Positions 21,874-39,328 of a DNA stretch of 64,000 nt are shown piece by piece. A program made the translations under genes and the position numbers. The first letter of the stretch is position 1. Each line of letters begins with the position of its first letter. Source of the stretch: Corynebacterium afermentans subsp. afermentans (GTDB lineage: Bacteria; Actinomycetota; Actinomycetes; Mycobacteriales; Mycobacteriaceae); the NCBI RefSeq assembly GCF_030408355.1, contig NZ_CP046606.1, positions 1,116,001 to 1,180,000 on the forward strand, read 5' to 3'. A model generated the notes under the pieces. It was given only the letters and a program-made list of their open reading frames with translations. It made no database searches and was not told where the DNA came from.

Positions 21874-22805
21874 ATGATGCCGAATTTGTCCAACGAACAG
21901 CGCGCCACCGTGCTGGCGGAGGCGCTGCCGTGGCTGCAGCACTACCGCGACAAGATTGTCGTGGTCAAATACGGCGGCAACGCCATGATCGATGAGGACT
22001 TAAAGGCCGCGTTCGCCGCCGACATGGTGTTCCTGCGCACCGTGGGCGCGAAACCCGTGGTGGTGCACGGAGGCGGTCCGCAGATCACCCAGATGCTCGC
22101 CCGCCTGGGCTTGGACGGCGGAGAGTTCATCGGCGGGTTCCGCGTGACTACTCCGGAGATCCTGGACGTGGTGCGTATGGTGCTCTTCGGCCAGGTGGGC
22201 CGGGACCTTTTGGGCAAGATCAACTCGCACGGGCCCTACGCAGTAGGCACGTCGGGCGAGGACGCCGGGTTGTTTACTGCGAAGCAGCGCAAGGTGGTAG
22301 TCGACGGCGAGCCGCAGGACATTGGCCTGGTGGGCACAATCACGGATGTGAACCCGGAAGCGGTGATGGACATCATCGAGGCCGGCCGAATCCCGGTGGT
22401 CTCCGGAATCGCCCCGGGGGAAAACGGCGAGGTCTACAACATCAACGCTGACGAAGCCGCCGGCGCGCTCGCCGCCGCAATCGGTGCCGAGCGCCTCGTG
22501 GTGCTCACCAATGTTGAAGGGCTGTACACGGACTGGCCGAACAAGGACTCGCTGCTGTCCAAGATCGAGGCGGGGGAGCTGGCCAAGATGCTCCCTGGCT
22601 TAGACACCGGCATGATCCCCAAGATGGAGGCCTGTCTCAACGCGGTCAAGGGTGGGGTGAAGGCAGCGCACGTCATCGACGGCCGCGTGGCGCACTCTGT
22701 GCTGCTGGAGCTTCTGACCATGGGAGGCGTTGGCACCATGGTGCTGCCGGACGATTACGACCGAGCGCACTACCCGGACGGCACGATCTTTAGAAAGGAC
22801 GATGC

Positions 22806-22809
<4 letters not shown>
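21874..22809 (+). CDS. argB: acetylglutamate kinase
   Basis: ArgB phosphorylates N-acetylglutamate, the second step and in corynebacteria the arginine-inhibited control point. The 311-residue amino-acid-kinase-fold protein shows VVKYGGNAM (ATP site), VVHGGGPQI (substrate site) and the [15 protein letters not shown] nucleotide-binding segment. The N-terminal helix ([22 protein letters not shown]) is the kind found in arginine-sensitive hexameric enzymes. AAGGAG eight bases upstream supports ATG 21874; a GTG at 21865 overlaps that site. The stop overlaps the argD start by four bases. Confidence 0.97.
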
Positions 22810-25424
<2,615 letters not shown>

Positions 25425-25454
25425 ACATCGCCACACCGATCGCATAATTTTACG

Positions 25455-25500
25455 TACACTGTATAATACTGAATAACTCTGAATCATCCTGGACTTCGAA
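25455..25500 (+). promoter_or_regulatory. argG promoter with three ARG-box-like repeats
   Basis: A perfect TATAAT -10 box lies at 25462-25467. Three similar elements, TGTATAATACT (25460), TGAATAACT (25470) and TGAATCATC (25480), begin exactly ten bases apart, so they face the same side of the helix and cover the -10 and start region. TGAATAACT is also found before argC. Binding by ArgR would block RNA polymerase directly. Confidence 0.65.
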
Positions 25501-25514
25501 GGAGATCTTTCACT

Positions 25515-26729
25515 ATGACTAACCGCGTTGTGCTCGCGTACTCGGGCGGCCTGGACACCTCTGTCGCCATCCCTTACCTCGCCGAGATGACCGACGGCGA
25601 GGTCATCGCCGTCTCTCTGGACCTGGGGCAGGGCGGCGAGGACATGGAGTCCGTTCGCCAGCGCGCGCTGGACTGCGGCGCTGTGGAGTCCATCGTGGTG
25701 GATGCCAAGGACGAGTTCGCTGAGGAATACTGCCTGCCCACCATCAAAGCCAACGGCATGTACCAGGGCGAATACCCGCTGGTCTCCGCCATTTCCCGCC
25801 CGCTGATTGTCAAGCACTTGGTGGAGGCCGGCCACAAGTACGGCGGCACCCACGTCGCCCACGGCTGCACCGGCAAGGGCAACGACCAGGTCCGCTTCGA
25901 GGTCGGCTTCCTCAACCAGGACCCGGACTTGGAGATCATCGCCCCGGCCCGCGACTACGCCTGGACCCGCGACAAGGCTATCGAGTACGCCGAGGGCAAG
26001 GACCTGCCGATTGAGCAGTCCGCCGCGTCTCCGTTCTCCATCGACCAGAACGTCTGGGGCCGCGCAGTCGAGACCGGCTTCCTGGAGGACCTGTGGAACC
26101 CGCCGACAAAGGACCTCTACGCCTACACGGAGGATCCGGCGCTGGGCAACGCCCCGGACGAGGTGATCATCTCCTTCGAGGCCGGTAAGCCGGTGGCTAT
26201 CGACGGCCGCAAGGTCACCGTCCTCGAGGCCATCGAGGAGATGAACCGTCGCGCCGGCGCCCAGGGCATCGGCCGCCTGGACATGGTGGAGGACCGCCTG
26301 GTGGGCATCAAGTCCCGCGAGGTCTACGAAGCACCGGGTGCTGTTGCGCTGATCACCGCGCACAAGGCGCTTGAAGACGTCACGGTCGAGCGCGAGCTGG
26401 CCCGCTACAAGCGCCTCATCGACGCCCGCTGGTCTGAGGAGGTCTACGACGGCCTCTGGTTCGGCCCGCTGAAGCGCTCCCTGGACGCGTTCATCGAGTC
26501 CACCCAGGAGCACGTCACCGGCGACATCCGCATGGTGCTGCACGCCGGCACCTGCACCGTCAACGGCCGCCGCTCCAACCACTCCCTGTACGACTTCAAC
26601 CTGGCCACCTACGACACCGGCGATTCCTTCGACCAGACCCTGGCCAAGGGCTTTGTGCGCCTGCACGGTCTGTCCTCCCAGATCGCCAACAAGCGCGATC
26701 GTGCCGCTGGCGCCGACCAGGAGAAGTAG
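25515..26729 (+). CDS. argG: argininosuccinate synthase
   Basis: ArgG joins citrulline and aspartate with ATP to make argininosuccinate. The 404-residue protein has the PP-loop [17 protein letters not shown] at the N-terminus, the [18 protein letters not shown] segment and EVYEAPGA near the C-terminal half. A ribosome-binding site GAAGGAG lies about nine bases before the ATG. It has its own promoter with ARG-box-like repeats and is followed after three bases by argH. Confidence 0.97.
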   Translation: MTNRVVLAYSGGLDTSVAIPYLAEMTDGEVIAVSLDLGQGGEDMESVRQRALDCGAVESIVVDAKDEFAEEYCLPTIKANGMYQGEYPLVSAISRPLIVKHLVEAGHKYGGTHVAHGCTGKGNDQVRFEVGFLNQDPDLEIIAPARDYAWTRDKAIEYAEGKDLPIEQSAASPFSIDQNVWGRAVETGFLEDLWNPPTKDLYAYTEDPALGNAPDEVIISFEAGKPVAIDGRKVTVLEAIEEMNRRAGAQGIGRLDMVEDRLVGIKSREVYEAPGAVALITAHKALEDVTVERELARYKRLIDARWSEEVYDGLWFGPLKRSLDAFIESTQEHVTGDIRMVLHAGTCTVNGRRSNHSLYDFNLATYDTGDSFDQTLAKGFVRLHGLSSQIANKRDRAAGADQEK

Positions 26730-28169
<1,440 letters not shown>

Positions 28170-28218
28170 TTGTTCGATTGTGGCGCGCATCTCGGCCCGG
28201 CCATTTAGCATGTGAGGC

Positions 28219-29353
28219 ATGAATGTGCCGAGCAGCCATGACGCCAAGCCCCGGGGACGGAAAGTCTCCGTGGTGCTTGGCGTCATTTTAGTTGGGGTGG
28301 TCATCGCCGCCGTCGCGCTGGGTCGGGGGGCTGCTGCCCTTCGGCGACGGGGATGAGGGGGAAACAACCGGCGGGCCCGGCGGCAAGCTGACGCAGCTGC
28401 ACGGCGTGATCGGCTAGGAAAAGCGGGCCTACTTCGAAGATCCCGACGTGGTGGCCCGGCTGGAGGAGCTGGGGTATAGCGTCAGCGTCACCACCGCCGG
28501 CTCGCGCCAGATCGCCACCACCACGGACATTGCGGAGCAGGACTTCGTCTTCCCGTCCTCGGCGCCGGCGACGCAGAAGGTGCGCGAGCAGGGCAGCGGC
28601 TACTCCGTGGACTTCCCGTTCTTCACGCCGATGGCGGTGGCGAGCTGGAAGCCGATCGCTGACCTCCTCGTCGCAGAAGGCGTGGTCAGGGAAGAAAACG
28701 GCGCCTACACCCTGGATGTGAACAAGTACATGGACTTGGCCCGCTCCGGCAAGCGTTGGCGGGACCTGGGTGAGGCGTACCCGTCGCCACGCAATGTGCA
28801 GATCCGCTCCACGGACATCCGCACCTCTAACTCTGCGGCGATGTACCTGTCGCTTCTGGCGTGGGAGGTGGCCGAGCGTGACCCGGAGCGCAGGGACGAC
28901 GTCGGCTTTCCGGCGGAGCCCACACCGGTGGTGCTAGACCGCTCGCTGCGGGAGACGTCCAAGCGCCTCGGCGGTGCCCGTCCGCCGCGCCAGGTGATGG
29001 CCCAGGCGCGTGCGCTCGAAGACACTGTCCGGTTTGTGCTCTCCGAGTGGGAGCATTTGGAACCCACCCCGGAGCACCGCCAAACGATATGGGATGTGGT
29101 GAAGGTGTAATACCCGGAGGTCGTCGACACGTATCTCGATGCTCCGCAGTACCGCGACGCCTCTGCGGTGTGGGTGGTTGTGGACTCTTTGACCACGCTT
29201 ACGCGCGCGGCAGGACGGGTGCGGCAGGGCATATTGGACGACAACCTGCGGGCGATGGACTCCCAGGCGCAGTTTTTACGAGAGGAGCTCGGCGAGTTGC
29301 CCGGACTCGACGACAGCTACCACGGTGGCGACGGGTACGATCCGAAACCATGA
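28219..29353 (+). pseudogene. decayed membrane-anchored or exported protein, possibly solute-binding-like
   Basis: A gene of about 375 codons broken in three places. ATG 28219 (leaderless: TAGCAT at 28206-28211, seven-base spacer) starts MNVPSSHDAKPRGRKVSVVLGVILVG, an N-terminus with a hydrophobic helix. A run of six G at 28325-28330 then shifts the frame; with five G it would continue GLLPFGDGDEG. In that restored frame a TAG at 28415-28417 and a TAA at 29108-29110 interrupt otherwise good coding sequence, which ends at TGA 29351-29353. The middle (VTTAGSRQIATTTDIAEQDFVFPSSAPATQKV) recalls extracytoplasmic binding proteins, but the family is not certain. The final TGA overlaps the next start by four bases, as expected of a once-coupled gene. 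Confidence 0.75.
28240..28289 (+). terminator. terminator-like hairpin after argH, inside the pseudogene start
   Basis: A perfect ten-base inverted repeat GACGCCAAGC / GCTTGGCGTC, with partly paired interior, is followed by ATTTTAG. It begins 70 bp after the argH stop and could end the argGH transcript. It also lies within codons 8-22 of the pseudogene, so one element may once have served both as terminator and coding sequence. Confidence 0.5.
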
Positions 29354-29529
29354 GTCTGGATCCGAAGCTTCTCAGCGTCCTCGCGTGCCCCAAGGACAAG
29401 GGCCCGCTGGAATATAACCAAGAACAGCAGCTCTTGGTCAACGAACGCCTCGGAATTGCCTATCGTATTGATGACGGCATCCCGGTTCTGCTCATCGACG
29501 AAGCAGAGCCCTACACCCCAGCGAACTAG
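29350..29529 (+). CDS. Trm112-like small zinc-ribbon-type protein
   Basis: A 59-residue protein, SLDPKLLSVLACPKDKGPLEYNQEQQLLVN, of the Trm112 family (UPF0434, YcaR-like). It keeps the fold's hallmark CP-x-C-like start (LACPKDKGPL, here with one Cys only) and ends GIPVLLIDEAE. Eukaryotic Trm112 activates methyltransferases; bacterial members have no firm role. The ATG overlaps the stop of the preceding pseudogene (ATGA). A longer frame upstream from 29047 overlaps that pseudogene and is not family-like. tyrS follows after 12 bp. Confidence 0.85.
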   Translation: MSLDPKLLSVLACPKDKGPLEYNQEQQLLVNERLGIAYRIDDGIPVLLIDEAEPYTPAN

Positions 29530-29541
29530 AAGAAAGCGACC

Positions 29542-30804
29542 ATGACTTCCACCAACATCATTGATGAGCTGACCTGGCGCGGCCTGATCAACCAGTCCAC
29601 CGACCTGGATAACTTGCGCGAGGCAACCGAAACGCCGATCACCCTGTACTGCGGCTTCGACCCGACGGGTCCGTCGCTGCACGCCGGCCACCTCGTGCCG
29701 CTGTTGATGCTGCGGCGCTTTCAGGAGGCTGGCCACACCCCAATCGTGCTCGCCGGCGGCGCCACGGGCATGATCGGCGATCCGCGCGACGTGGGGGAGC
29801 GCTCCATGAACTCCGCGGACACCGTTAAGGACTGGGCGGGGCGCATCTCCGGCCAGCTTCAGCGCTTCGTGCATTTCGACGGCGACAACGCAGCAAAGCT
29901 GGTCAACAACAACGACTGGACCAAGGATCTCGGCGTGATCGAGTTCCTGCGCGACATTGGCAAGCACTTCTCCCTGTCCACAATGCTTGGACGCGAGACG
30001 GTGAAGCGTCGCCTGGAAAACGACGGCATCTCCTACACCGAGTTCTCCTACATGTTGCTGCAGGCCAACGACTTTGTGCAGCTGCGCCGCGAGCACGATT
30101 GCATCCTGCAGATCGGCGGCGGCGACCAGTGGGGCAACCTCGTTGCTGGCGTAGACCTGAACCGCCGCATCGACGGCGCACAGACCCACGCGCTGACCGT
30201 TCCGCTGGTCACCGACTCCGAGGGCAAGAAGTTTGGCAAGTCCACAGGCGGCGGATCGCTGTGGCTCGACCCGGAGATGACCAGCCCGTACACCTGGTAC
30301 CAGTACTTCGTGAACACCGCGGACGCCGACGTGATCCGTTACCTGCGCTGGTTCACCTTCCTGGACCAGGAGGAACTCGCCCGCCTCGAGGTGGAGGTTG
30401 CGGAGCGTCCCTTCAAGCGCGAGGCGCAGCGCCGCCTTGCCCAGGAGATGACGGATCTGGTCCACGGCGTGAAAGCGCGCGAGGCCGTCGAGCTCGCCTC
30501 CCAGGCGTTGTTCGGTCGCGCGGAGCTTTCGGATCTGGATGAGGCGACTCTTGCCGCCTCCGTTTCCGAGACCGACGTCTTCGAGTTCTCCGGCGAAACC
30601 ACCATCGTGGATCTACTCGTCGGTGCCGGGCTGGCGGATTCCAAGGGCGCCGCCCGCCGCTCCATCAAGGAGGGCGGCGCGTACGTGAACAACGTCCGCA
30701 TCGAAGACGAGGCGTGGGCGCCCACCGAGGACGACTTCCTCCACGGTTCCTGGCTCGTGCTGCGGCGCGGCAAGAAGAACTTCGCGGGCGCGAAGCGCGT
30801 GTAG
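29542..30804 (+). CDS. tyrS: tyrosyl-tRNA synthetase
   Basis: TyrS charges tRNA-Tyr. The 420-residue class I synthetase shows the HIGH-type motif as HAGH in [16 protein letters not shown], the tyrosine-binding region [10 protein letters not shown] with GGGDQWGN, the KMSKS loop as KFGKS, and a C-terminal S4 RNA-binding domain ([28 protein letters not shown]). GAAAG lies about seven bases before the ATG. It is followed by a clear terminator and then the rRNA operon. Confidence 0.97.
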   Translation: MTSTNIIDELTWRGLINQSTDLDNLREATETPITLYCGFDPTGPSLHAGHLVPLLMLRRFQEAGHTPIVLAGGATGMIGDPRDVGERSMNSADTVKDWAGRISGQLQRFVHFDGDNAAKLVNNNDWTKDLGVIEFLRDIGKHFSLSTMLGRETVKRRLENDGISYTEFSYMLLQANDFVQLRREHDCILQIGGGDQWGNLVAGVDLNRRIDGAQTHALTVPLVTDSEGKKFGKSTGGGSLWLDPEMTSPYTWYQYFVNTADADVIRYLRWFTFLDQEELARLEVEVAERPFKREAQRRLAQEMTDLVHGVKAREAVELASQALFGRAELSDLDEATLAASVSETDVFEFSGETTIVDLLVGAGLADSKGAARRSIKEGGAYVNNVRIEDEAWAPTEDDFLHGSWLVLRRGKKNFAGAKRV

Positions 30805-30828
30805 CACCCAGCTTTACGACGAGCTATC

Positions 30829-30864
30829 GGCCAGGCCAGTTTTACCCTCTGGCCTGGGCGTTTT
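30829..30864 (+). terminator. tyrS terminator
   Basis: A perfect stem CCAGGCCAG / CTGGCCTGG with a nine-base loop (30831-30857) is followed by GCGTTTTG. It separates tyrS from the rRNA promoter region. Confidence 0.85.
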
Positions 30865-31429
30865 GTGTTGTGTTTGCGTTCGTGGTTATATTTCCCTCCG
30901 TTGCTTCCGAGCGGTTCGGCCGGTTGGGAGGGACGAGTTAATTTGAATAGGGGTTACGTTCTGGTTAACCGGGGTTTAACGTGAGTTTGACTTGTGGTTG
31001 GTTGGTTGTGTAGCTTCTGACGAAGCCGCTTTTTCCGGCTGGGGCCGTGTTTGGTTCTGGTTGGTGGGTGTGCTGGTGTTGTTTGAGAACTCGATAGTGT
31101 GCCAATGTACTTTTGTTGCGTGGGTGTGTTTGCCTGTCTCTTTTTGTGCACTGTGTGGTGGACGCCTTTTTGGGTGTGTGCCGGTGGTGGCGTGGTTGAA
31201 TTCCAATGATGGATCGCGTCATCTTTTTTGGTTCATAGTGTGCGTGGGGTGTGGTTGAACATGTTTCACGTATTTTTGGCCGACCCCTGTTTTGCCCCGT
31301 CGGGTTGGGGTCGGTTGTTGAACCTTGTAATTTTTGGATTTTTGCCAGTCCGGCGCCTGTTTGGGTGTTGGTTGGTTTGTTTTTGGTTGGGTATTGGGCT
31401 TTTCACGGCCTGTTTCTGCTGAAACATAT
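30865..31429 (+). promoter_or_regulatory. rRNA operon promoter and leader region
   Basis: No protein gene is apparent in these 565 bp. The sequence is locally richer in T and G than its neighbours, as in pre-rRNA leaders. The best promoter is TTGACT (30987-30992), 18-bp spacer, TAGCTT (31011-31016); a TATATT near 30891 may be another -10 box. The boxA-like motif at 31081-31101 lies within the leader. The rest, up to the mature 16S, is probably removed in rRNA processing. Confidence 0.6.
31081..31101 (+). promoter_or_regulatory. boxA-like antitermination motif in the rRNA leader
   Basis: The motif GTTTGAGAACTCGATAGTG matches the conserved leader element seen before 16S genes in high-GC Gram-positive bacteria, which includes the Nus-factor boxA. 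A related copy, GTGAGAACTGTATAGTGG, occurs in the 16S-23S spacer. Confidence 0.6.
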
Positions 31430-36418
<4,989 letters not shown>

Positions 36419-36587
36419 CAAACAATACGTTTGATGGTGTAAACACCGCGAAGAAACACGAAGAAACGTTTTGCTTGCGCCCACTGTGCAGTCACTGACA
36501 CAACACACCAACCCGGTTTGCACCGGGATGGCCAACATAATTGCATAACGCTGAATTGTTGATCAGCCGTACATGCCCCTATAGGTG

Positions 36588-36706
36588 TGTCGGTGGTTGA
36601 TGGCGGCGGGGAAACGCCCGGTCCCATTCCGAACCCGGAAGCTAAGCCCGCCCGCGCCGATGGTACTGCTCCCGGGAGGGAGTGGGAGAGTAGGTTACCG
36701 CCGACC
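36588..36706 (+). rRNA. rrf: 5S ribosomal RNA
   Basis: About 119 nt, with closing stem TGTCGGTGG / CCGCCGAC, the conserved GAAACGCCCGGTCCCATTCC loop region and CCGAACCCGGAAGCTAAG. It lies 170 bp after 23S, whose spacer holds no tRNA. Confidence 0.95.
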
Positions 36707-36720
36707 CAACAACTTCACAC

Positions 36721-36766
36721 AAGCACCCGCCGCACCAACACTGATGGTGCGGCGGGTGCTTTGCTA
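36721..36766 (+). terminator. rRNA operon terminator
   Basis: A perfect 16-bp stem AGCACCCGCCGCACCA / TGGTGCGGCGGGTGCT with a seven-base loop ACACTGA, followed by TTGCT. The strongest hairpin in the window and correctly placed after 5S. Confidence 0.92.
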
Positions 36767-36792
36767 TGCCTGGCCCGAACCCACCTGGCTAG

Positions 36793-36840
36793 ACTCCGCA
36801 TTGCGGACAACCACAGTGGCACCCATCATTGGTGCACACC
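36793..36840 (+). repeat. double-palindrome repeat, copy 1
   Basis: First of five related elements of about 48 bp. Box A is ACTCCGCATTGCGGACAAC (palindromic TCCGCA/TGCGGA); nine variable bases follow; box B is GGCACCCATCATTGGTGCAC (arms GCACC/GGTGC). It starts 27 bp after the rRNA terminator and exactly 71 bp before copy 2. Confidence 0.85.
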
Positions 36841-36863
36841 AACCAATTCCGTGCCCGGGCCTC

Positions 36864-36911
36864 ACTCCGCTTTGCGGACAACCACGACGGCACCCATCAT
36901 TGGCGCACACC
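36864..36911 (+). repeat. double-palindrome repeat, copy 2
   Basis: Same layout as copy 1 with box A ACTCCGCTTTGCGGACAAC and box B GGCACCCATCATTGGCGCAC. The 23 bp between copies 1 and 2 are not conserved. About 106 bp separate it from the left end of the IS element. Confidence 0.85.
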
Positions 36912-37017
36912 CATGAAATCCCCGGGGCGAAATCACCCGGCGGGACGCGACCTGCCAACTAGGGGCCACATAGGTCGCGGGGACAGCAGCAACGACGATG
37001 CCTACTGCGGGACGAAA

Positions 37018-38796
37018 GTCGAGTACCGGACGTCGAGTACGCCCGGAGTTGTCAGTGGGTGAATGCGCCACCTCGACTTGGAGGTTGTTGTGGCTGGTCG
37101 TTGGACTCCGAAGGATGTGAAGGCTGCGTCTGTGGCGCGGCTTGTTGCAGGCGATGATGTCGGCGAGATTGCTCGTGAGGCCGGTGTGGCAGAGGCCACG
37201 GTTTATGAATGGGTCAAGCAAGCAGGCGTGCTCCCGCCGAAGAAGGCGTTGGCACGTGCACGCGACCAGCTCATCGACGAGGCGGTGGCGCTGGTGGCTT
37301 CAGGTATGTCGGTACCGGATGCGGCTGCGACGTTAGGCATGTCACCAGGGGCGTTGTACCAGCGGTTGGCGAAAGTCGGTGTGCTGACCGAACTGCAGCA
37401 AAAGCCCCGCATCACCCCGCAGCAGAAAGCTGACGCGGTCGCACGGGTGCTGGCTGGTGAGCCGGTTGACGAGGTTGCGGCGGCGTTCGACCGGTCTGCG
37501 AATTCGGTGTATCGCTGGGTGCAGCAAGCACGCCAGGAGAAGGCGGGCGGAAACCGTGATGCGTCACAGCGCGCGGACACGCCGGAGGCTTGCACGGTAA
37601 AACCACCTGCACACAGCAAAGTTGATTCCGTGCCAGCACCAATGAAAACACAGGCAGGCCACGCGCCTGCCGACTATGCCGAGGACCGTGTGAAAGTCGG
37701 CCGCGGGGTCCGACTGTCGTATGAAGACCGCCTGACGATCCAACATGGGTGCAACCAGGGAATGTCAGCCAGGCAGATCGGAGCACTTCTGGGGCGCCAC
37801 CATAGCGTGATCAGCCGGGAAATCGCCCGCAACGGGTGGGAAGTTCCCGGCGAAGACGGTGAGGCCACGGTGTACTACAACGCCCGGCAAGCCGGCCTGG
37901 GCGCCAAGGCGCGTGCGCACCGGCCGAAGGTGCGCAAGCTCGACGACAACCCGGCACTTCGTGCTGTGGTGGTGACGTGTCTTGCCCGCCGGTGGTCGCC
38001 CGGGCGCATCAGTGTGTGGCTTCAGCATGCTTTCGCCGATGATGAAAGCATGCGTATTTCCCACGAAGCGATCTACAGTGCCTTGTACATCCAGGGCAAA
38101 GGCAGCTTGCGCGCCGAGCTTGAAGCGGTGATGAAGACCCAAGATGTGCTCATCCGCGGCGGCAAGCGGCGAAAAGCTCGGCCCCGTAATGCCGGTGTGC
38201 TCACCGGTAAGCCGTGGATCAAAGGTGCTGAAATCACCAAGCGCAGCCCAGAGGCTGACGACCGGGCAATCCCCGGGCACTGGGAAGGCGATCTTGTTAT
38301 CGGCACCGGCGGCAAAAGCGCGCTGATTACCCTGGTGGAGCGCACCAGCCGCTACACCCTGCTTGGTCATCTGCCCACCGAACACACATCGATGACGGTG
38401 ATTGCAACGATCCAGCAGATGGTCAAAGACCTCAACGCTGAACAGCTCAAGACCATCACCTGGGATCAAGGCGTGGAAATGGCTGAAACCGCAAGTGTGC
38501 GCATCAAAGACGGCTGCGAGGTGTACTTTTGCGATCCGCACGCGCCGTGGCAGCGACCGACCAACGAGAACACCAACGGTGAGATCCGCCGCCGGTTCTA
38601 CAAGAAAGGCACCGACTTCGCCGAAGTAACCCCCGAGCACGTCGCCTGGGTACAAGACGAACTCAACGACACACCACGACAAGTCCTCGGCGGAGCAACC
38701 CCACGTGAGATACTCCAGCAAATATTCAATCGTGGCGCATTAACCGCTTGATCCCGCCCCCGCATACACCGACAGACTCGACCTCCACTACTCGAC
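37018..38796 (+). mobile_element. IS30-family insertion sequence
   Basis: A roughly 1.78-kb element built around an IS30-type transposase. Proposed ends are an inverted pair of tandem GTCGAGT motifs: left GTCGAGTACCGGACGTCGAG at 37018-37037, and right, on the minus strand, GTCGAGTAGTGGAGGTCGAGT at 38776-38796. A second, inner inverted pair reads GGTGAATGCGCCAC at 37058-37071 and GGTTAATGCGCCAC (minus strand) at 38732-38745. I could not find a convincing target-site duplication, so the exact edges are uncertain. It sits inside the repeat cluster, between copies 2 and 3. Confidence 0.75.
37090..38751 (+). CDS. IS30-family transposase
   Basis: A DDE transposase of 553 residues from GTG 37090, which lies five bases after GGAGG (37080-37084); an ATG at 37063 lies within the inner inverted repeat and before that site. 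IS30 transposases are usually about 380 residues; here the N-terminal part is enlarged. It has four helix-turn-helix-like units: VGEIAREAGVAEATVYEWVK, VPDAAATLGMSPGALYQRL, VDEVAAAFDRSANSVYRWVQ and the standard IS30 unit SARQIGALLGRHHSVISREI. The catalytic core follows with Asp401 (GHWEGDLVIG), Asp459 (WDQGVEMA) and Glu498 (NTNGEIRRRFYKKG). No frameshift or stop is seen, so it may be active. Confidence 0.93.
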   Translation: MAGRWTPKDVKAASVARLVAGDDVGEIAREAGVAEATVYEWVKQAGVLPPKKALARARDQLIDEAVALVASGMSVPDAAATLGMSPGALYQRLAKVGVLTELQQKPRITPQQKADAVARVLAGEPVDEVAAAFDRSANSVYRWVQQARQEKAGGNRDASQRADTPEACTVKPPAHSKVDSVPAPMKTQAGHAPADYAEDRVKVGRGVRLSYEDRLTIQHGCNQGMSARQIGALLGRHHSVISREIARNGWEVPGEDGEATVYYNARQAGLGAKARAHRPKVRKLDDNPALRAVVVTCLARRWSPGRISVWLQHAFADDESMRISHEAIYSALYIQGKGSLRAELEAVMKTQDVLIRGGKRRKARPRNAGVLTGKPWIKGAEITKRSPEADDRAIPGHWEGDLVIGTGGKSALITLVERTSRYTLLGHLPTEHTSMTVIATIQQMVKDLNAEQLKTITWDQGVEMAETASVRIKDGCEVYFCDPHAPWQRPTNENTNGEIRRRFYKKGTDFAEVTPEHVAWVQDELNDTPRQVLGGATPREILQQIFNRGALTA

Positions 38797-38832
38797 CAAC
38801 AACGCACCCACAACAACCCAGGTACGGTCCAC

Positions 38833-38881
38833 ACTCCGCATTGCGGACAACACCGGGAACACCAACAATGGGTGCCTACCC
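38833..38881 (+). repeat. double-palindrome repeat, copy 3 (diverged)
   Basis: Box A ACTCCGCATTGCGGACAAC is identical to copy 1; box B is degenerate (ACACCAACAATGGGTGCCTA). It begins 36 bp after the proposed right end of the IS element. Confidence 0.75.
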
Positions 38882-38994
38882 ACGGACAATGTAGCTGGCG
38901 GTCTCGTAAAGGTTAACGCCGGCGATTTCCCATCTGGGTAAACACCGGTCGAAAACGGCTGGACCGTCAACGTTTGCGAAAGCCGCCCCCGCGA

Positions 38995-39043
38995 ACTCCG
39001 CATTGCGGACAACAAGAGCCGGCCCCATCATTGGTATGCACCC
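38995..39043 (+). repeat. double-palindrome repeat, copy 4
   Basis: Box A ACTCCGCATTGCGGACAAC and box B GGCCCCATCATTGGTATGCA. It lies 71 bp before copy 5, the same spacing as copies 1 and 2. Confidence 0.83.
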
Positions 39044-39065
39044 ACGAACTGCAGATCGGGGCGAT

Positions 39066-39114
39066 ACTCCGCAATGCGGACAACCCCAGATACACCCATC
39101 ATTGGTGCACCCCC
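39066..39114 (+). repeat. double-palindrome repeat, copy 5
   Basis: Box A ACTCCGCAATGCGGACAAC is a perfect palindrome at its centre (TCCGCAATGCGGA is one base off symmetrical); box B is ACACCCATCATTGGTGCACC. The non-coding stretch 38797-39295 contains copies 3 to 5 and otherwise nothing I can name until the promoter of the next gene (TATAAT at 39296-39301). Confidence 0.83.
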
Positions 39115-39328
39115 ACAAATATTTCCGAGTGGCACCCCCACAAACCGACAATCCACCAGGGCAAACACGGCGCGACGTGTACGACCAGTGCGATAGCCCT
39201 TAGGTAGGTTCTGGTTGCGGGGGCTGCGAGCGCGGGAGCGCGCGGCGGATCCTGCAGGTGGTGGGAGCAGTATGTGCCCGAGTGCCCAGCTTTCCTATAA
39301 TGGTCGAGATTAGAAACGGAGGTCCCCT

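Noticed and set aside
31260..31275. parS-like sequence TGTTTCACGT in the rRNA leader
   Set aside because: Only one half of the parS palindrome TGTTTCACGTGAAACA is present; the other half is T-rich.
36793..39114. Possible CRISPR array or integron attC array
   Set aside because: Repeats vary, contain two hairpins each, are interrupted by an IS element, and no cas or integrase gene is nearby.
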